Assembly: GCF_013096535.2 (NCBI RefSeq)
Contig: NZ_CP051265.2
Location: 186,001 to 250,000, forward strand
Direction of reading: 5' to 3'
DNA length: 64,000 nt
Source of the DNA: Wolbachia endosymbiont of Diaphorina citri
GTDB taxonomy: Bacteria > Pseudomonadota > Alphaproteobacteria > Rickettsiales > Anaplasmataceae
Part shown: positions 45,695-56,316 of the stretch, piece after piece
Layout of the letters: the number at the start of each line of letters is the position of its first letter
Position numbering within the stretch: position 1 is the stretch's first letter
The notes under the pieces: model-generated
Databases searched by the model: none
Told to the model about the DNA's origin: nothing
Seen by the model: the letters and a program-made list of their open reading frames with translations, nothing else
Position numbers and translations under genes: made by a program

Positions 45695-47125
45695 ATGACA
45701 AAAGAAAACTGGGAGACAGTAATTGGACTTGAGGTACACGCTCAGGTTTCTTCTAAGACAAAGCTATTTTCTAGTTCACTAACGGAATTTGGCACTGAGC
45801 ACAATACTCAAGTTTCTCTAGTTGATGCAGCAATGCCAGGTACATTGCCAATATTAAATTATTTCTGCATAGAGCAAGCAATATGTACCGGTTTTGCACT
45901 TTCTGCAGAAATTAATAAATGCTCTTACTTTGATCGTAAAAATTATTTTTATCCCGATTTACCACAAGGTTACCAAATAACCCAGTTCTTTGAGCCAATA
46001 GTTAAAAATGGTAAAGTGTTTATCAATAATAATGAAAAAGAAATAAGAATTGCAAGAATTCACTTAGAGCAAGATGCAGGAAAGAGTATTCATGAAGAAA
46101 GCAAAACTTACGTAGATTTAAATCGTGCAGGTGTTGCTTTAATGGAAATTGTTTCAGAGCCAGATCTTCGTTCATCTGCAGAAGCTGCAGAATTCATGAA
46201 AAAATTGAGGCAGATTTTGCGTTACATCGGTTCATGTGATGGTGATATGGAAAAGGGGTCACTCCGCTGTGATGCAAATGTCTCCGTTCGCCCAAAGGGT
46301 AGTAGCACATTTGGCACTCGTTGTGAAATAAAAAACTTAAATTCAATACGTTATATTGTACAAGCTATAGATTATGAAGCACAAAGGCAGATCAAAATTT
46401 TGGAAAGCGGAGGAGAAATAAGTCAAGATACCTTATTATTTGATGTCACTTTAGGAAAAACAAAAGTGATGAGAAGCAAAGAAGATTCAAGTGACTATAG
46501 ATATTTCCCTGAACCTGATTTGCTACCTGTTGAAATAAGCCAAGACAAAATTGATTCTATTAAATCATCTTTACCCGAGTTGCCAGATCAAAAAAAACTT
46601 CGATACATAGAGGAATTAGGTATCAATGAATATGATGCAGACGTTATCACTTCTGATAAAGAAATTGCCGATTATTTTGAAAAATTAGCAAAAAAGCATG
46701 ATTCAAAGATTGCAGTTACCTGGTTAACCGTCGAGCTTTTCGGTCGTTTAAATAAAACAAATATTGATATTGTTAGCTCTCCAATTAAAGCAGATGCTTT
46801 ATCCGAACTCCTCGACTTTATCGTCGATGGAACGATCTCTGCTAAACTTGGTAAACAAGTTTTTGATATTATGTTTGAAACTGGAAAGCCTGCATCCCTT
46901 ATTATAGAAGAGCAGAATCTCAAGCAAATAACTGACACATGTCAAATCTCAGAGGTAATAGATAAAATCATCAATGACAACCAAGATAAAGTTCAAGAAT
47001 ATAAGGGTGGTAAAACAAGATTGTATCGGTTCTTTGTTGGTGAAGTCATGAAATCCACCAAAGGAAAAGCCAGCCCTGATGTCGTAAACTTGGTTTTGAG
47101 TGAAAAATTAAAATTGAGTGCCTAG
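45695..47125 (+). CDS. gatB: Asp/Glu-tRNA amidotransferase subunit B
   Basis: A 476-residue GatB with the catalytic kinase fold: [19 protein letters not shown] at the start, [20 protein letters not shown], and [22 protein letters not shown]-terminal helical domain and the YqeY-like tail ([20 protein letters not shown]) complete it. It works with GatA and GatC to convert Glu-tRNA-Gln and Asp-tRNA-Asn to the amidated forms. GatA and GatC are not adjacent. Intergenic gaps of about 205 bases before and 213 bases after hold nothing recognised. Confidence 0.97.
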   Translation: MTKENWETVIGLEVHAQVSSKTKLFSSSLTEFGTEHNTQVSLVDAAMPGTLPILNYFCIEQAICTGFALSAEINKCSYFDRKNYFYPDLPQGYQITQFFEPIVKNGKVFINNNEKEIRIARIHLEQDAGKSIHEESKTYVDLNRAGVALMEIVSEPDLRSSAEAAEFMKKLRQILRYIGSCDGDMEKGSLRCDANVSVRPKGSSTFGTRCEIKNLNSIRYIVQAIDYEAQRQIKILESGGEISQDTLLFDVTLGKTKVMRSKEDSSDYRYFPEPDLLPVEISQDKIDSIKSSLPELPDQKKLRYIEELGINEYDADVITSDKEIADYFEKLAKKHDSKIAVTWLTVELFGRLNKTNIDIVSSPIKADALSELLDFIVDGTISAKLGKQVFDIMFETGKPASLIIEEQNLKQITDTCQISEVIDKIINDNQDKVQEYKGGKTRLYRFFVGEVMKSTKGKASPDVVNLVLSEKLKLSA

Positions 47126-47338
47126 GTGTACGGTCCCAGATCTTTTGCTATTTGCTTGACTTGTTTCTTTACATAGCTTCTAATTTAAATTCCGCTGTCT
47201 ATTCTCTTTCATTCATAACCTTTTGCAAAACGTTTTTGCTTTCTCCTCTGCTGGTCACTATTGCTTATATAAAGCAAGTATAGTACTGAATGATGTTGCA
47301 AGCACTCAGTTCGGCAATATTATCGATTTAAGACGAAG

Positions 47339-48259
47339 TTAAGATTTCGATTTTTTATTCAAACTCTTCTGAAAGTTTTTATACATATTGAAGACATCTT
47401 GATAATTCAGGTGAGTGTAAACTTGAGTAGTTTCAAGGCTTGAGTGGCCAAGCAGCTGTTGTATTGATCTTATGTCAATATCTTCCTGAAGCAAATGAGT
47501 AGCAAAACTATGGCGAAATGCATGTGGAGATAAAATTTCTGGTAAGTTTAAAAATCTTCTTATTTTTTGCAAACGATTAGCAACATAAGTTCTTCCCAAT
47601 TTTTTTCCTCTTACCCCGACAAAAAGATGTCCCGCTTCGTCAAAGTGAGGACAAGCTTTTATATATTTTTGTATACACTTTTTTACTACTGGAAGAATAA
47701 ATACCTGCCTTTGTTTATCTCCCTTACCTGTTACTATTAAACTTTCATTGCTAATATCACTAACCTTAAGATTCAGTGCTTCAGTGATTCTTAAGCCCGT
47801 ACCATATAGCAGAACGACAATTGCAATTTCTCTTTTTACCACCCAAGGCTCGCCTAGATCAGGCAATTTCATTTCTTTCAATAGAGTTTCTATGTTAGAT
47901 ATTGAAAGTGCTTTAGGTAGAGTTCTTCTCTGAATTGGCCTTGATAAAGAAAATACCGCTTCATTATTTATTTCATAATTGTTTTTTATATATTTGAAAA
48001 AATTTCTGATTACTGACAATGCGCGAGTGTTAGATCTCGCATTTACACCTCTTGCATAACGAGAGGTAAACCAACTTCTCAGTTCAGGTATGCTTAATTT
48101 TTCTAAAGAGCCAACATTTACTTCTTCACCAATGTGAGTATTTAGGAAATTTATAAGATCTTTGAGGTCCCTCATGTATGACTCCAAAGTGTTTGGTGAG
48201 TAAGACCTGTTGTACTTTAGCCAATCATACCATTTTTCAATGATTGAACCGAGGTCCAC
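47339..48259 (-). CDS. xerC: Tyrosine recombinase XerC/XerD
   Basis: A 306-residue tyrosine recombinase with an N-terminal SAM-like DNA-binding domain (YNRSYSPNTLESYMRDL) and a catalytic domain. Active-site residues are Arg in YGTGLRITEAL, Lys in the beta-hairpin GKGDKQR, His-x-x-Arg in HAFRHSFATHLL, His in LGHSSLETT and Tyr in QVYTHLNY. All are present. XerC and XerD resolve chromosome dimers at dif; distinguishing the two by eye is uncertain. The gene lies two bases downstream of lpdA. Confidence 0.93.
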   Translation of the reverse strand: MDLGSIIEKWYDWLKYNRSYSPNTLESYMRDLKDLINFLNTHIGEEVNVGSLEKLSIPELRSWFTSRYARGVNARSNTRALSVIRNFFKYIKNNYEINNEAVFSLSRPIQRRTLPKALSISNIETLLKEMKLPDLGEPWVVKREIAIVVLLYGTGLRITEALNLKVSDISNESLIVTGKGDKQRQVFILPVVKKCIQKYIKACPHFDEAGHLFVGVRGKKLGRTYVANRLQKIRRFLNLPEILSPHAFRHSFATHLLQEDIDIRSIQQLLGHSSLETTQVYTHLNYQDVFNMYKNFQKSLNKKSKS

Positions 48260-48261
48260 AG

Positions 48262-49641
48262 TTACTTTTTAAAGAAAGCATCGATGCACGCATCCCTAAA
48301 GGCTTCATTTATATCAGGATGAGAGTGACAAATTCTGTATATATCCTCTGCTGCTGCACCATATGCCATTGCAACCGCTGCTTCATTGATTAGCGTATCA
48401 GCGTATGCTCCTATGATATGTACACCGAGTATTGTATCTGCTTTGCTACAAGTCAGAACTTTCACGAATCCCTCAGCATCATCAGTGACTTTTGCTCTAC
48501 CGTTTGCAGCAAATTGACATTTACCAACTTTATACTTTCGACCAGCACTTTTTAGTTCTTCTTCAGTTTTACCGATTGAAGAAACCGCAGGATGAGTGTA
48601 AATGACTGACGGTATGATTTCATAATCAACGTGAGGCAATTGCCTTGCTAGTATCTCTGCAACTGCCACCCCTTCTTCCTCAGCTTTGTGAGCAAGCATT
48701 GCTCCGCCAATGACGTCACCAATAGCAAATATTCCTTTTACATTGGTTTCATACCTACTATTGACTTGAATAAAGCCACGACTGTCTTTTTCTATTTTTT
48801 CAAGACCATCAGAGCATGGCTTACGCCCTACTGAAATCAGTACCTTATTCACCTCTATAGTACTTGTTTGGTTATCTTTTACAGAACAAACTTTCACATT
48901 CAAAAAGTTACTACTTTGTTTTATCTCTTCAACTTTAGTACCAAGTAAAAATTTTATTCCCTGCTTTTGTAGACTAGAAAGCAGAGACTTACTTAATTCT
49001 CCATCCATTGCTGCAGCGATTCTATCAAGAAACTCTACTACGGTAACTTCAGATCCTAACCTACTCCATACAGAAGACATTTCAAGCCCTATTGCCCCAG
49101 CTCCAATCACAACAAGCTTTTTTGGCACTTCAGTGAGAGATAGTGCACCTGTTGATGAAATGATATTTTCCTCATTAATATCAATTCCTGGAAGAGAACT
49201 AACATCAGAACCAGTTGCAATTACTATATTTTTTGTCTTTAGTACCTTACCTTCAACTGAAACTTCAAGGTTGCCTTGATCAAAAGAAGTAATTTTTCCA
49301 AGTCCATTGATCTTAGTAATTTTGTAAAGGTTGAATAGATATTCTATGCCTTTTCCAAGCTCCTGAACTCTAGCATCTTTATAGCCTAGCATTTCTTTCA
49401 AATCAAGACTTACATCCTTAACCTTTATACCAAGTTTTGATAGATTATTTTTCGCGCTAGCATACTGATAAGAGGAATGTAGTAATGCTTTTGATGGTAT
49501 ACACCCAACTCGCAAACACGTGCCACCAAAAATGCTATTTTTGTCTATACAAGCAACTTTGAGTCCAAGTTTTGCAGCAGCAATAGCGCATTTGTAACCA
49601 CCTGGGCCACCACCTATAACAATCAAATCATAATCAGTCAT
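48262..49641 (-). CDS. lpdA: Dihydrolipoyl dehydrogenase (E3)
   Basis: The ATG at 49641 (MTDYDLIVIGGG) is preferred to the TTG at 49650; the product is 459 residues. FAD-binding GGGPGGY at the N-terminus, redox-active disulfide GGTCLRVGCIPSKALL, NAD-binding GAGAIGLEMSSVW, and the C-terminal active-site HSHPDINEAF are all present. It reoxidises lipoamide in the pyruvate and oxoglutarate dehydrogenase complexes. It overlaps the upstream BamB-like gene by eight bases. Confidence 0.96.
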   Translation of the reverse strand: MTDYDLIVIGGGPGGYKCAIAAAKLGLKVACIDKNSIFGGTCLRVGCIPSKALLHSSYQYASAKNNLSKLGIKVKDVSLDLKEMLGYKDARVQELGKGIEYLFNLYKITKINGLGKITSFDQGNLEVSVEGKVLKTKNIVIATGSDVSSLPGIDINEENIISSTGALSLTEVPKKLVVIGAGAIGLEMSSVWSRLGSEVTVVEFLDRIAAAMDGELSKSLLSSLQKQGIKFLLGTKVEEIKQSSNFLNVKVCSVKDNQTSTIEVNKVLISVGRKPCSDGLEKIEKDSRGFIQVNSRYETNVKGIFAIGDVIGGAMLAHKAEEEGVAVAEILARQLPHVDYEIIPSVIYTHPAVSSIGKTEEELKSAGRKYKVGKCQFAANGRAKVTDDAEGFVKVLTCSKADTILGVHIIGAYADTLINEAAVAMAYGAAAEDIYRICHSHPDINEAFRDACIDAFFKK

Positions 49642-50743
49642 AAAGAACAAACCTATTTTCTAAAGAATAAACACCATTTCCTTCAGTCGTTATATACATC
49701 TTACCATGAGTAAATACTGGAGCATGAAACACATTACCAGGTATTTTAATTACCCTTCCTGTACTTTCAGATCCAGGAAAAGCAAACATTGAACCTTTAT
49801 TGCTTGTCACCCACAGTGTATGGGCATACATAATTGGAGCAAACAATTGCACATTTTCTATTAAATCAGACGTCCAGACTGTTTTTCCACTTTGTATGTC
49901 AATGCCAATTATTTTATTATCTTTAGTCACCATGAAAATTCTTCCGCCTTCTTTTTGTTTCTCTGCAGGAATAAGAGGGCTATAATATGACTCTATGTCT
50001 GATACACTTTTTACTTGTAGTGGTTTTGACCATAAGATATTTCCTGATTTTACATCAATACCGTAAATATAAGAATTACTCGTAGCTATTAAGATGTTAT
50101 CGTGTACTCTAGGCGTAGTAGTTACATCTGTAAGCTGTGTATCTAAAAGATTTGTAGCTAATTTTTGGCTCCATAGTTTTTTACCTTCTTCATTAAAAGC
50201 TATTAACTCACCATTTGAAAATGGTGCCATTATTTTATCATTAGAGACTGCTGGTGAGATGGAATATAAACCTCGAACCTCATTTATACCATTTTGATAA
50301 GCCCAAATAGGGCTGCCATCTTTTATATCAAATGCATGTAGATAGTTATCAATAGTCAATACTACCAACTTATTGTTTATTACTATTGCTTTCCCTCTTG
50401 CCGGAGCTCTTAATTCTTTTTCCCATTGAATCTCCCCTGTTTTTGCATCTATTGTGTGTAGAATGTTATCCACTACAAAGAAAACATTTTCTTTGTAGCT
50501 CGATAAACTCATATTACCAATTTTTTTCCTACTTGAGAGGTATAATTTCCAATTTATAACTCTTGGGTTATCGATATCAAAGGAATATAAGGTACCGTGC
50601 TTGTCTGGTAAAATAACGCTATTTTCTGTAAGTATTGGAGCTACATATCCTTGAGATAATTTTTTATCTACTAAACTTATCCGTTCGCTTGCCATTGTAT
50701 AGTTACTATACAATAACATTATCATGACAATTATTATTTTCAT
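49634..50743 (-). CDS. BamB-like PQQ beta-propeller protein
   Basis: A 369-residue protein with an N-terminal signal-like hydrophobic start (MKIIIVMIMLLYSNYTMAS) and repeated beta-propeller blades of the PQQ type (IDAKTGEIQWEKEL, FDIKDGSPIWAYQ, IDVKSGNILWSKPL, IDIQSGKTVWTSDL). The domain matches BamB, the lipoprotein of the outer-membrane barrel-assembly machine. No clear lipobox cysteine is seen, so anchoring differs or is lost. It is followed by lpdA with an overlap, so the two are probably co-transcribed. Confidence 0.85.
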   Translation of the reverse strand: MKIIIVMIMLLYSNYTMASERISLVDKKLSQGYVAPILTENSVILPDKHGTLYSFDIDNPRVINWKLYLSSRKKIGNMSLSSYKENVFFVVDNILHTIDAKTGEIQWEKELRAPARGKAIVINNKLVVLTIDNYLHAFDIKDGSPIWAYQNGINEVRGLYSISPAVSNDKIMAPFSNGELIAFNEEGKKLWSQKLATNLLDTQLTDVTTTPRVHDNILIATSNSYIYGIDVKSGNILWSKPLQVKSVSDIESYYSPLIPAEKQKEGGRIFMVTKDNKIIGIDIQSGKTVWTSDLIENVQLFAPIMYAHTLWVTSNKGSMFAFPGSESTGRVIKIPGNVFHAPVFTHGKMYITTEGNGVYSLENRFVLYD

Positions 50744-51066
50744 TATTTAGTGAAAACAAGATTCATTAATATACATACTAGAAACGTAAATCACAACGAA
50801 AATGTTCTTAATTGTGGATCAAAAGCATTAACGTAATGTCATGCCATTATGTAAAGATTCTCTTACTGTAATAATTTTTATCAAGTATTGATTAAAACAC
50901 ATTTCAATAGCTCAGACTAACGCTGTCAGTAATATTACCATAATATGAAATGGAAATGTACGCAGCATTTTCACGATGAAAGATATTGTTGTAATGTCAT
51001 TCATTTAAACTATGCATATCAATTTGAAAAATGTACATTGTCTTATGCTATAGTACCTAAAAATAA
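50744..51066. other. Intergenic region between divergent genes
   Basis: About 320 A+T-rich bases with short unconvincing frames only. No tRNA, repeat or IS end is recognised. It must contain promoters for the BamB-like gene (leftward) and the oxidase-like gene (rightward). Confidence 0.4.
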
Positions 51067-52359
51067 ATGCTCAACATACAAAATAACGCTTCACTTTGCA
51101 GGCAATGGATATTCTTGGCAGTACTTGCTCTTGCTTGTTCTGGACTGCTGTCAATAATTGTTATTTTTCTACGATTGCCTTTTATTTCTTCTCTCATTCC
51201 TTCCGCACAATATATCTTTGATAATGCACTGGTGATACACGTAAATTTGTCAATTTTGGTATGGATGTGCTCTATAATATCTCTGCTCTTCATCATAAAC
51301 TTAAAAAACACCAATCATTGGTTTAACTTCTCATGGATTCTCTCAATCCTTTCCATGCTGCTAATGTTTATATCTGCATTTGTTCCAAATACTGAAGTTA
51401 TCAAAAGTAACTATATACCTGTATTACAAAACAAATTATTTTTACTTGGACTCAGTCTTTTCATTACCAGCATATTGATAAATACAGCTCTAGCCTACAT
51501 ATCAAATAAACAAGACTCATATCTTTCAATCGGACAAATTGGCCTGGTCATTATACTTGTGTCATCATTTCTTTGTGTTGTTTTAGCACATAAAAATATG
51601 CCTCCAGGTCTATATCACTCAGACAAGAATTTATTTTATGAATATCTCTTTTGGGGAGGCGGACATTTACTGCAGTTTGCCTTTGCTCAAGCAATGTTTT
51701 TAGTTTATTTGATCATACTGAATGCTCGCTATATTAGTCTAAATAAAATTACCATTTTACCACTATTTATAAACACAGTTTTGACCGTAGGTGCGCCGTT
51801 TATATACCTTATTTATTCGGCGGATAGTGCTGAATTGATACAGTTTTTTACCTGGCATATGAGAATTGCTGGAGCAGTTCTGCCGTGCTTTTTAACAATA
51901 TTAGTGTCTTGCAACATAAAAACTCTGCTCAATGATAAGGGCAATTATCTTCTCCACTCGTTTGTATTGTTCATTTATGGAGGTGTGCTTGGAGTACTAA
52001 CTATTGAAGGAAATGTCACTATCCCTGCTCATTATCACGGTTCTGTGGTTGGTATTACTATAGCTTTTATGAATTTTGTCTACTGGCTGTTACCAAAATT
52101 GGGCTGTAAAGAAATAAAAAGCTCCATAGTAAGATTACAGATTTATGCATATAGCTTGGGACATTTTCTCCATATTACTGGCCTTGTTTGGCTTGGTGGA
52201 TATGGTGCCTTAAGAAAAGTTGCAGATCTGCCAAGTATTTCATCAATGTTAGCACGCACGTGCTTCATTATAGGTGGTGCTATATCAGTTATTGGTGGAA
52301 TGTTGTTTGTAATAATTGTGCTTTCACATTTGTTAAAAGGCAAAACGCGTACCAACTAA
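51067..52359 (+). CDS. Distant haem-copper oxidase subunit I-like membrane protein
   Basis: A 430-residue protein with about 12 predicted membrane helices. The pattern recalls oxidase subunit I: a His in helix 2 (VIHVNLSILVWM), a His before a membrane stretch (WGGGHLLQFAFAQAMF), a paired-His stretch IPAHYHGSVVGITIAFMNFVYW similar to the AHFHYV motif, and GHFLHITGLVWLGG near the C-terminus. It lacks the tyrosine-containing CuB motif GHPEVY. It looks related to the cbb3/NorB side of the superfamily, but no partner subunits lie nearby. Substrate and activity are uncertain. Confidence 0.6.
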   Translation: MLNIQNNASLCRQWIFLAVLALACSGLLSIIVIFLRLPFISSLIPSAQYIFDNALVIHVNLSILVWMCSIISLLFIINLKNTNHWFNFSWILSILSMLLMFISAFVPNTEVIKSNYIPVLQNKLFLLGLSLFITSILINTALAYISNKQDSYLSIGQIGLVIILVSSFLCVVLAHKNMPPGLYHSDKNLFYEYLFWGGGHLLQFAFAQAMFLVYLIILNARYISLNKITILPLFINTVLTVGAPFIYLIYSADSAELIQFFTWHMRIAGAVLPCFLTILVSCNIKTLLNDKGNYLLHSFVLFIYGGVLGVLTIEGNVTIPAHYHGSVVGITIAFMNFVYWLLPKLGCKEIKSSIVRLQIYAYSLGHFLHITGLVWLGGYGALRKVADLPSISSMLARTCFIIGGAISVIGGMLFVIIVLSHLLKGKTRTN

Positions 52360-52476
52360 CCCACAGAAACAAAACTAAAAATTTTAGTGTGAAATTACTA
52401 TATTTACTTTGTACTATGGCTTAAACAACCTGCTTCAAATTTGGAAAGGCAGTGAAATGAAAAAAACTATATCAAG

Positions 52477-53124
52477 CTACACTGAATTCTTATTTGCTAC
52501 TCCTTGTGGTTCTTGTGTTCCATTTACTTGAGAACTAGGTTGCATTATTAAACCACCAGCTAAGAATGCAGATACTGTTGCTATAACAACGATTAACCAC
52601 ATGTCCAATTTAGTTGTATGTTCAAGTGTAATATACACTACTAACCCAACAGCAAGACCAGTACTAGCAGTAGCGATGTATGTTGCTTTTTCTTTTAGTT
52701 GTTTATTTGCTTCATTTTTGGCTCCTAATATTTTCTTTTCTTGCTGTAATTGCTGGATTTGAGTATTTAGTTTATTTTCTTCAGCTTTTAATTCTATATT
52801 TTCGTTCTTAGCTGTATTCCTTGCATATTCTAAGGATCTATTTAACCGTTCAGCTCTATCCTTTTTAGTTTGTAAGTCTTTATTTTCCTTCTCTAGCTGC
52901 TCAAGTTTATTTATTTTTTGCTTCATTTCACTTTTCATTTCATTTTTTAGTTCATTTCTTATTTTATCTTTTAATGTAGCTACTGCTCCTTCTGGGCTTT
53001 TTTTACCTTTTAACTCCAGCACGTCTTCAAGCAATTCTGCTAGATCTATTTTTGCTGGGTGGGGCACATAATATGGGTGAGTTAAAATATCTCTAATCTC
53101 TTTTAAGTTGTGAAAGTTAAGCAT
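52477..53124 (-). CDS. Coiled-coil protein with two C-terminal membrane segments
   Basis: The frame opens at 53196, but the ATG at 53124 has a GAGG-type site and starts MLNFHNLKEIRDILTHPYY, giving 215 residues. A short N-terminal domain leads to an uninterrupted coiled coil (about residues 55-150), then two membrane segments (YIATASTGLAVGLVVYITL and LDMWLIVVIATVSAFLAGGL) and a short polar tail. Architecture (coil plus C-terminal membrane hairpin) is shared with other Wolbachia proteins here. The family is not recognised. Confidence 0.65.
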   Translation of the reverse strand: MLNFHNLKEIRDILTHPYYVPHPAKIDLAELLEDVLELKGKKSPEGAVATLKDKIRNELKNEMKSEMKQKINKLEQLEKENKDLQTKKDRAERLNRSLEYARNTAKNENIELKAEENKLNTQIQQLQQEKKILGAKNEANKQLKEKATYIATASTGLAVGLVVYITLEHTTKLDMWLIVVIATVSAFLAGGLIMQPSSQVNGTQEPQGVANKNSV

Positions 53125-53273
53125 AATAAACCTCAATACTAAAAATTTATTATGTAATAGATTAAAAATTATAAGATCAAGAAGAATTTGTATCATAAAT
53201 TAAAACGGTAGACATTAAAATTGCTGTATTCGCTCAATTGTGCTAACTTAAAGCTTAAAACTGAGAAATATTT

Positions 53274-55838
53274 ATGTTAGAAGAAAAATATAGTTTTAGA
53301 GAAATTGAAGACAAATACACCGTATTATGGGAAGGTAGCAAGGTTTATAAATGGAATGGTGAAAAGGATAATACTTTCACTATAGATACGCCCCCACCAA
53401 CGATATCAGGAAAGTTGCATATTGGCCATATATTCAGCTATTGCCACACAGACTTTATTGCAAGGTTTCAGCGTATGCTGGGAAAAGATGTATTTTATCC
53501 AATTGGGTTTGATGATAATGGCCTTCCGACTGAAAGGTTAGTTGAGCAAACCTATAAAACCCGCGCAAAAGAAGTTGGCAGAGAAAAATTTATAGAGATG
53601 TGCCATGAGGTTATTGAAAAATCAAAGCAAGAATTCAAGGAATTGTTTAAATCAGTTGGCATTAGCTATGACTGGGATTTGGAATACCACACGATCAGCA
53701 AGGAAGCTGTGGCACTTTCTCAAATGTCATTCATTGATCTATATAATAAAGAGTATGCATACAGAAAAATGCAACCTATTCTTTGGGACCCAGTCGATAA
53801 AACCGCAATTGCGCAAGCGGAAATAGAGGATAAAGTCTTTGAGTCATCTTTGAACACGATAGTTTTTTCCACTGAAAAAAATGAGCAGATTCATATTGCA
53901 ACTACGCGACCTGAGTTACTTCCTGCATGTGTTGCAGTTTTTTGTCATCCAGAAGATGCACGATATGCCCATCTTATTGGAAAAATAGCCGTAGTGCCAA
54001 TTACAGAGGCAAAAGTTCCAATAATAGCTGATGATAAGGTCAAAATAGATAAAGGCACTGGGCTTGTTATGTGCTGTACATTCGGTGATGAGCTCGACAT
54101 ATATTGGCAGCAAAAGCATAATCTGCCGGTGACAATTATAATTGATCAGGATGGAAGGATGAATCTGCATGCAGTGTGTGATCAAAAATGGATCCCAGTG
54201 TCACGCACTGGGATGACAGGGGAGAAAGATGCCCATTATCAAGCTACTCAGGTGACAGAGGAGACACATGCCGGTGTCATCCGAGTAGCTGACACTGGGA
54301 TCCATGGACTAAAAGTTAAAGAAGCAAGAAAGAGGATCATTGAAATCCTCAGTGGAAAAGGACTTTTAATAGAAAGCACTAGCATTTCTCATTCTGTTAA
54401 ATGTGCTGAAAGATCTGGTGTGCCGCTTGAAATATTACCTACTTATCAATGGTTTGTCAAGACTTTAGAGCAAAAAACTCAAGTATTAGATAAAGTGAGT
54501 AAATGTAATTGGCATCCAGAATCTATGCGTAAACGTATGGAGGTGTGGATAGAAGGGCTAAGTTGGGATTGGTGCATCTCAAGACAGCGTTATTTTGGTG
54601 TACCATTTCCAGTTTGGTATTCAAAACGTAAGGGAGAAGAAGGCAAAATCATTCTAGCTGAAGTAAAGGATTTACCTGTAGATCCACTCAAAGATTTGCC
54701 GAAAGGGTATATTAAAGAAGAAGTTACTCCAGATCAAGATGTGATGGATACTTGGGCAACAAGTGCGATCACTCCTCAATTAAGTGCACTGGCAGTAAAC
54801 AGTGAGCTCGGTTTACCAAGCCATCGGTATGATAAGATATTTCCTGCAGATCTGCGCAGCCAAAGCCATGAGATAATAAGAACTTGGGCTTTTTATACGA
54901 TTTTGAAGGCACATTATCATGCAGATTCACTGCCGTGGAAAAATATCATGATTAGTGGTTGGTGTTTGGCTGATGATAAAAAAAAGATGAGTAAATCAAA
55001 AGGTAATATCATCACTCCTCATGTAATGCTTGAAACCTATGGAGCTGACGTAGTACGCTATTGGGCAGCAAACTCAAGACTTGGAGTTGACACAGTCTAC
55101 TCTGAAAATATCTTCAAAATTGGCAAACGACTTGTTACGAAACTTTGGAATGCTAGCAAATTTGTTTCCATGTTTATGGAAAAACATCAAGCATTGAGCA
55201 TAAATTCCATCAGTGAGACGATGGATAAGTGGATATTGTCCAAATTATATAAAGTGATAGAAAAAACGACGAATAACCTATTACAGTTTGAATACTGCGA
55301 AGCTTTGAGCGCAATAGAAGAATTTTTTTGGAAAGATTTTTGTGATAATTACTTAGAGTTAGTTAAAAAACGTGCATATGGAGATGCATTGGACAACGAG
55401 GCAAACATGAGTGCGAAACAGAGTTTGGCATATGTACTCAATATTATTTTGAGGTTATTTGCACCATTTTTGCCATACATTACAGAGGAAATATATCATC
55501 AGTTGTATAGTTATAACTCCGTTCACAATAAAAGTAATTGGCCTAACAAGGAAGAACTTATCTATGATAAGTATTCTGAGGAAATGGGAGATAATTTCGT
55601 GCAGATATTAAACCTTGTGAGAAAAATAAAAGCAGATAATAACGTATCAGTTAAGCATCTTATACAAAAGTTGATGATAAAAGCGAGTGTAAAAGAGGAT
55701 GAGTTAAATTATTCTGCTCAGCATGATTTGCAGTCAGTTTGCAATGCTGAAGTGATAGAATGGGTTGAGAGTACAGAAGCAGAGCTTATAACTGAGAATG
55801 GAAAATTTACTGTAAGTTTATTGATTGATGTAACTTAG
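53274..55838 (+). CDS. valS: Valyl-tRNA synthetase, with an inserted palindromic element
   Basis: An 854-residue class I synthetase. The HIGH signature is PPPTISGKLHIGHIFSY, the KMSKS loop is DDKKKMSKSKGNIITP, and the editing domain shows the TTRPELLPACVAV region. The C-terminal coiled-coil domain seen in E. coli ValS is shortened. Within the editing domain, after DQDGRMN, an about 40-residue segment (IPVSRTGMTGEKDAHYQ and onward to RVADTG) is encoded by a palindromic repeat at 54188-54305. The frame is kept, so the enzyme is presumably functional with an extra surface loop. Confidence 0.96.
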   Translation: MLEEKYSFREIEDKYTVLWEGSKVYKWNGEKDNTFTIDTPPPTISGKLHIGHIFSYCHTDFIARFQRMLGKDVFYPIGFDDNGLPTERLVEQTYKTRAKEVGREKFIEMCHEVIEKSKQEFKELFKSVGISYDWDLEYHTISKEAVALSQMSFIDLYNKEYAYRKMQPILWDPVDKTAIAQAEIEDKVFESSLNTIVFSTEKNEQIHIATTRPELLPACVAVFCHPEDARYAHLIGKIAVVPITEAKVPIIADDKVKIDKGTGLVMCCTFGDELDIYWQQKHNLPVTIIIDQDGRMNLHAVCDQKWIPVSRTGMTGEKDAHYQATQVTEETHAGVIRVADTGIHGLKVKEARKRIIEILSGKGLLIESTSISHSVKCAERSGVPLEILPTYQWFVKTLEQKTQVLDKVSKCNWHPESMRKRMEVWIEGLSWDWCISRQRYFGVPFPVWYSKRKGEEGKIILAEVKDLPVDPLKDLPKGYIKEEVTPDQDVMDTWATSAITPQLSALAVNSELGLPSHRYDKIFPADLRSQSHEIIRTWAFYTILKAHYHADSLPWKNIMISGWCLADDKKKMSKSKGNIITPHVMLETYGADVVRYWAANSRLGVDTVYSENIFKIGKRLVTKLWNASKFVSMFMEKHQALSINSISETMDKWILSKLYKVIEKTTNNLLQFEYCEALSAIEEFFWKDFCDNYLELVKKRAYGDALDNEANMSAKQSLAYVLNIILRLFAPFLPYITEEIYHQLYSYNSVHNKSNWPNKEELIYDKYSEEMGDNFVQILNLVRKIKADNNVSVKHLIQKLMIKASVKEDELNYSAQHDLQSVCNAEVIEWVESTEAELITENGKFTVSLLIDVT
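54188..54305 (+). repeat. Protein-coding palindromic element inside valS
   Basis: The 118-base insert is bounded by a perfect 16-bp inverted repeat, ATGGATCCCAGTGTCA (54188-54203) and its complement (54290-54305). The inner part again pairs (ACTGGGATGACA against TGTCATCCGAGT). The same ATCCCAGTGTCA core recurs at 62750-62885. It matches the idea of Wolbachia palindromic elements that insert in frame into genes, like RPEs in Rickettsia. Confidence 0.85.
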
Positions 55839-56316
55839 CATTCGTATTACTATACTAATTATTTAGTTGTGAGGTAATAATGATTGATAATACATATGAT
55901 AATAAAATTGAAGAACAAAAAGATGATTATCATGACTTCATTCAAAGGTTTTTGTTTTTGCTCGGTAAGATAAAAGAAAAGAATAAATCAATTCACACTG
56001 CTGTAGCTAGTTTTCACATATTATCTTTTTTAATAAAATACAATGCCAATTTTAATGAAGATGAAGTGTATAAAGCCGTTATCCAAGATTTCAATAATGT
56101 AAAGGAGGCGAGACTAGAGCTTCAAGATAAGGCTAAAAAAGTATTGAATGGATATATTGAAAGTGGTGTTGAAACAGTTTCAATATATGGTAGTTGTGCA
56201 GAAGTTAAATTGGGAGCTAATAAAAACAAATTCAAAGTCAGTGAGTTTTTGAATAGTAATTTCTGTCAAGATAATGGAATTATAGGGTTTTCAACTCTGC
56301 ATAGCAATGGAAAAAA

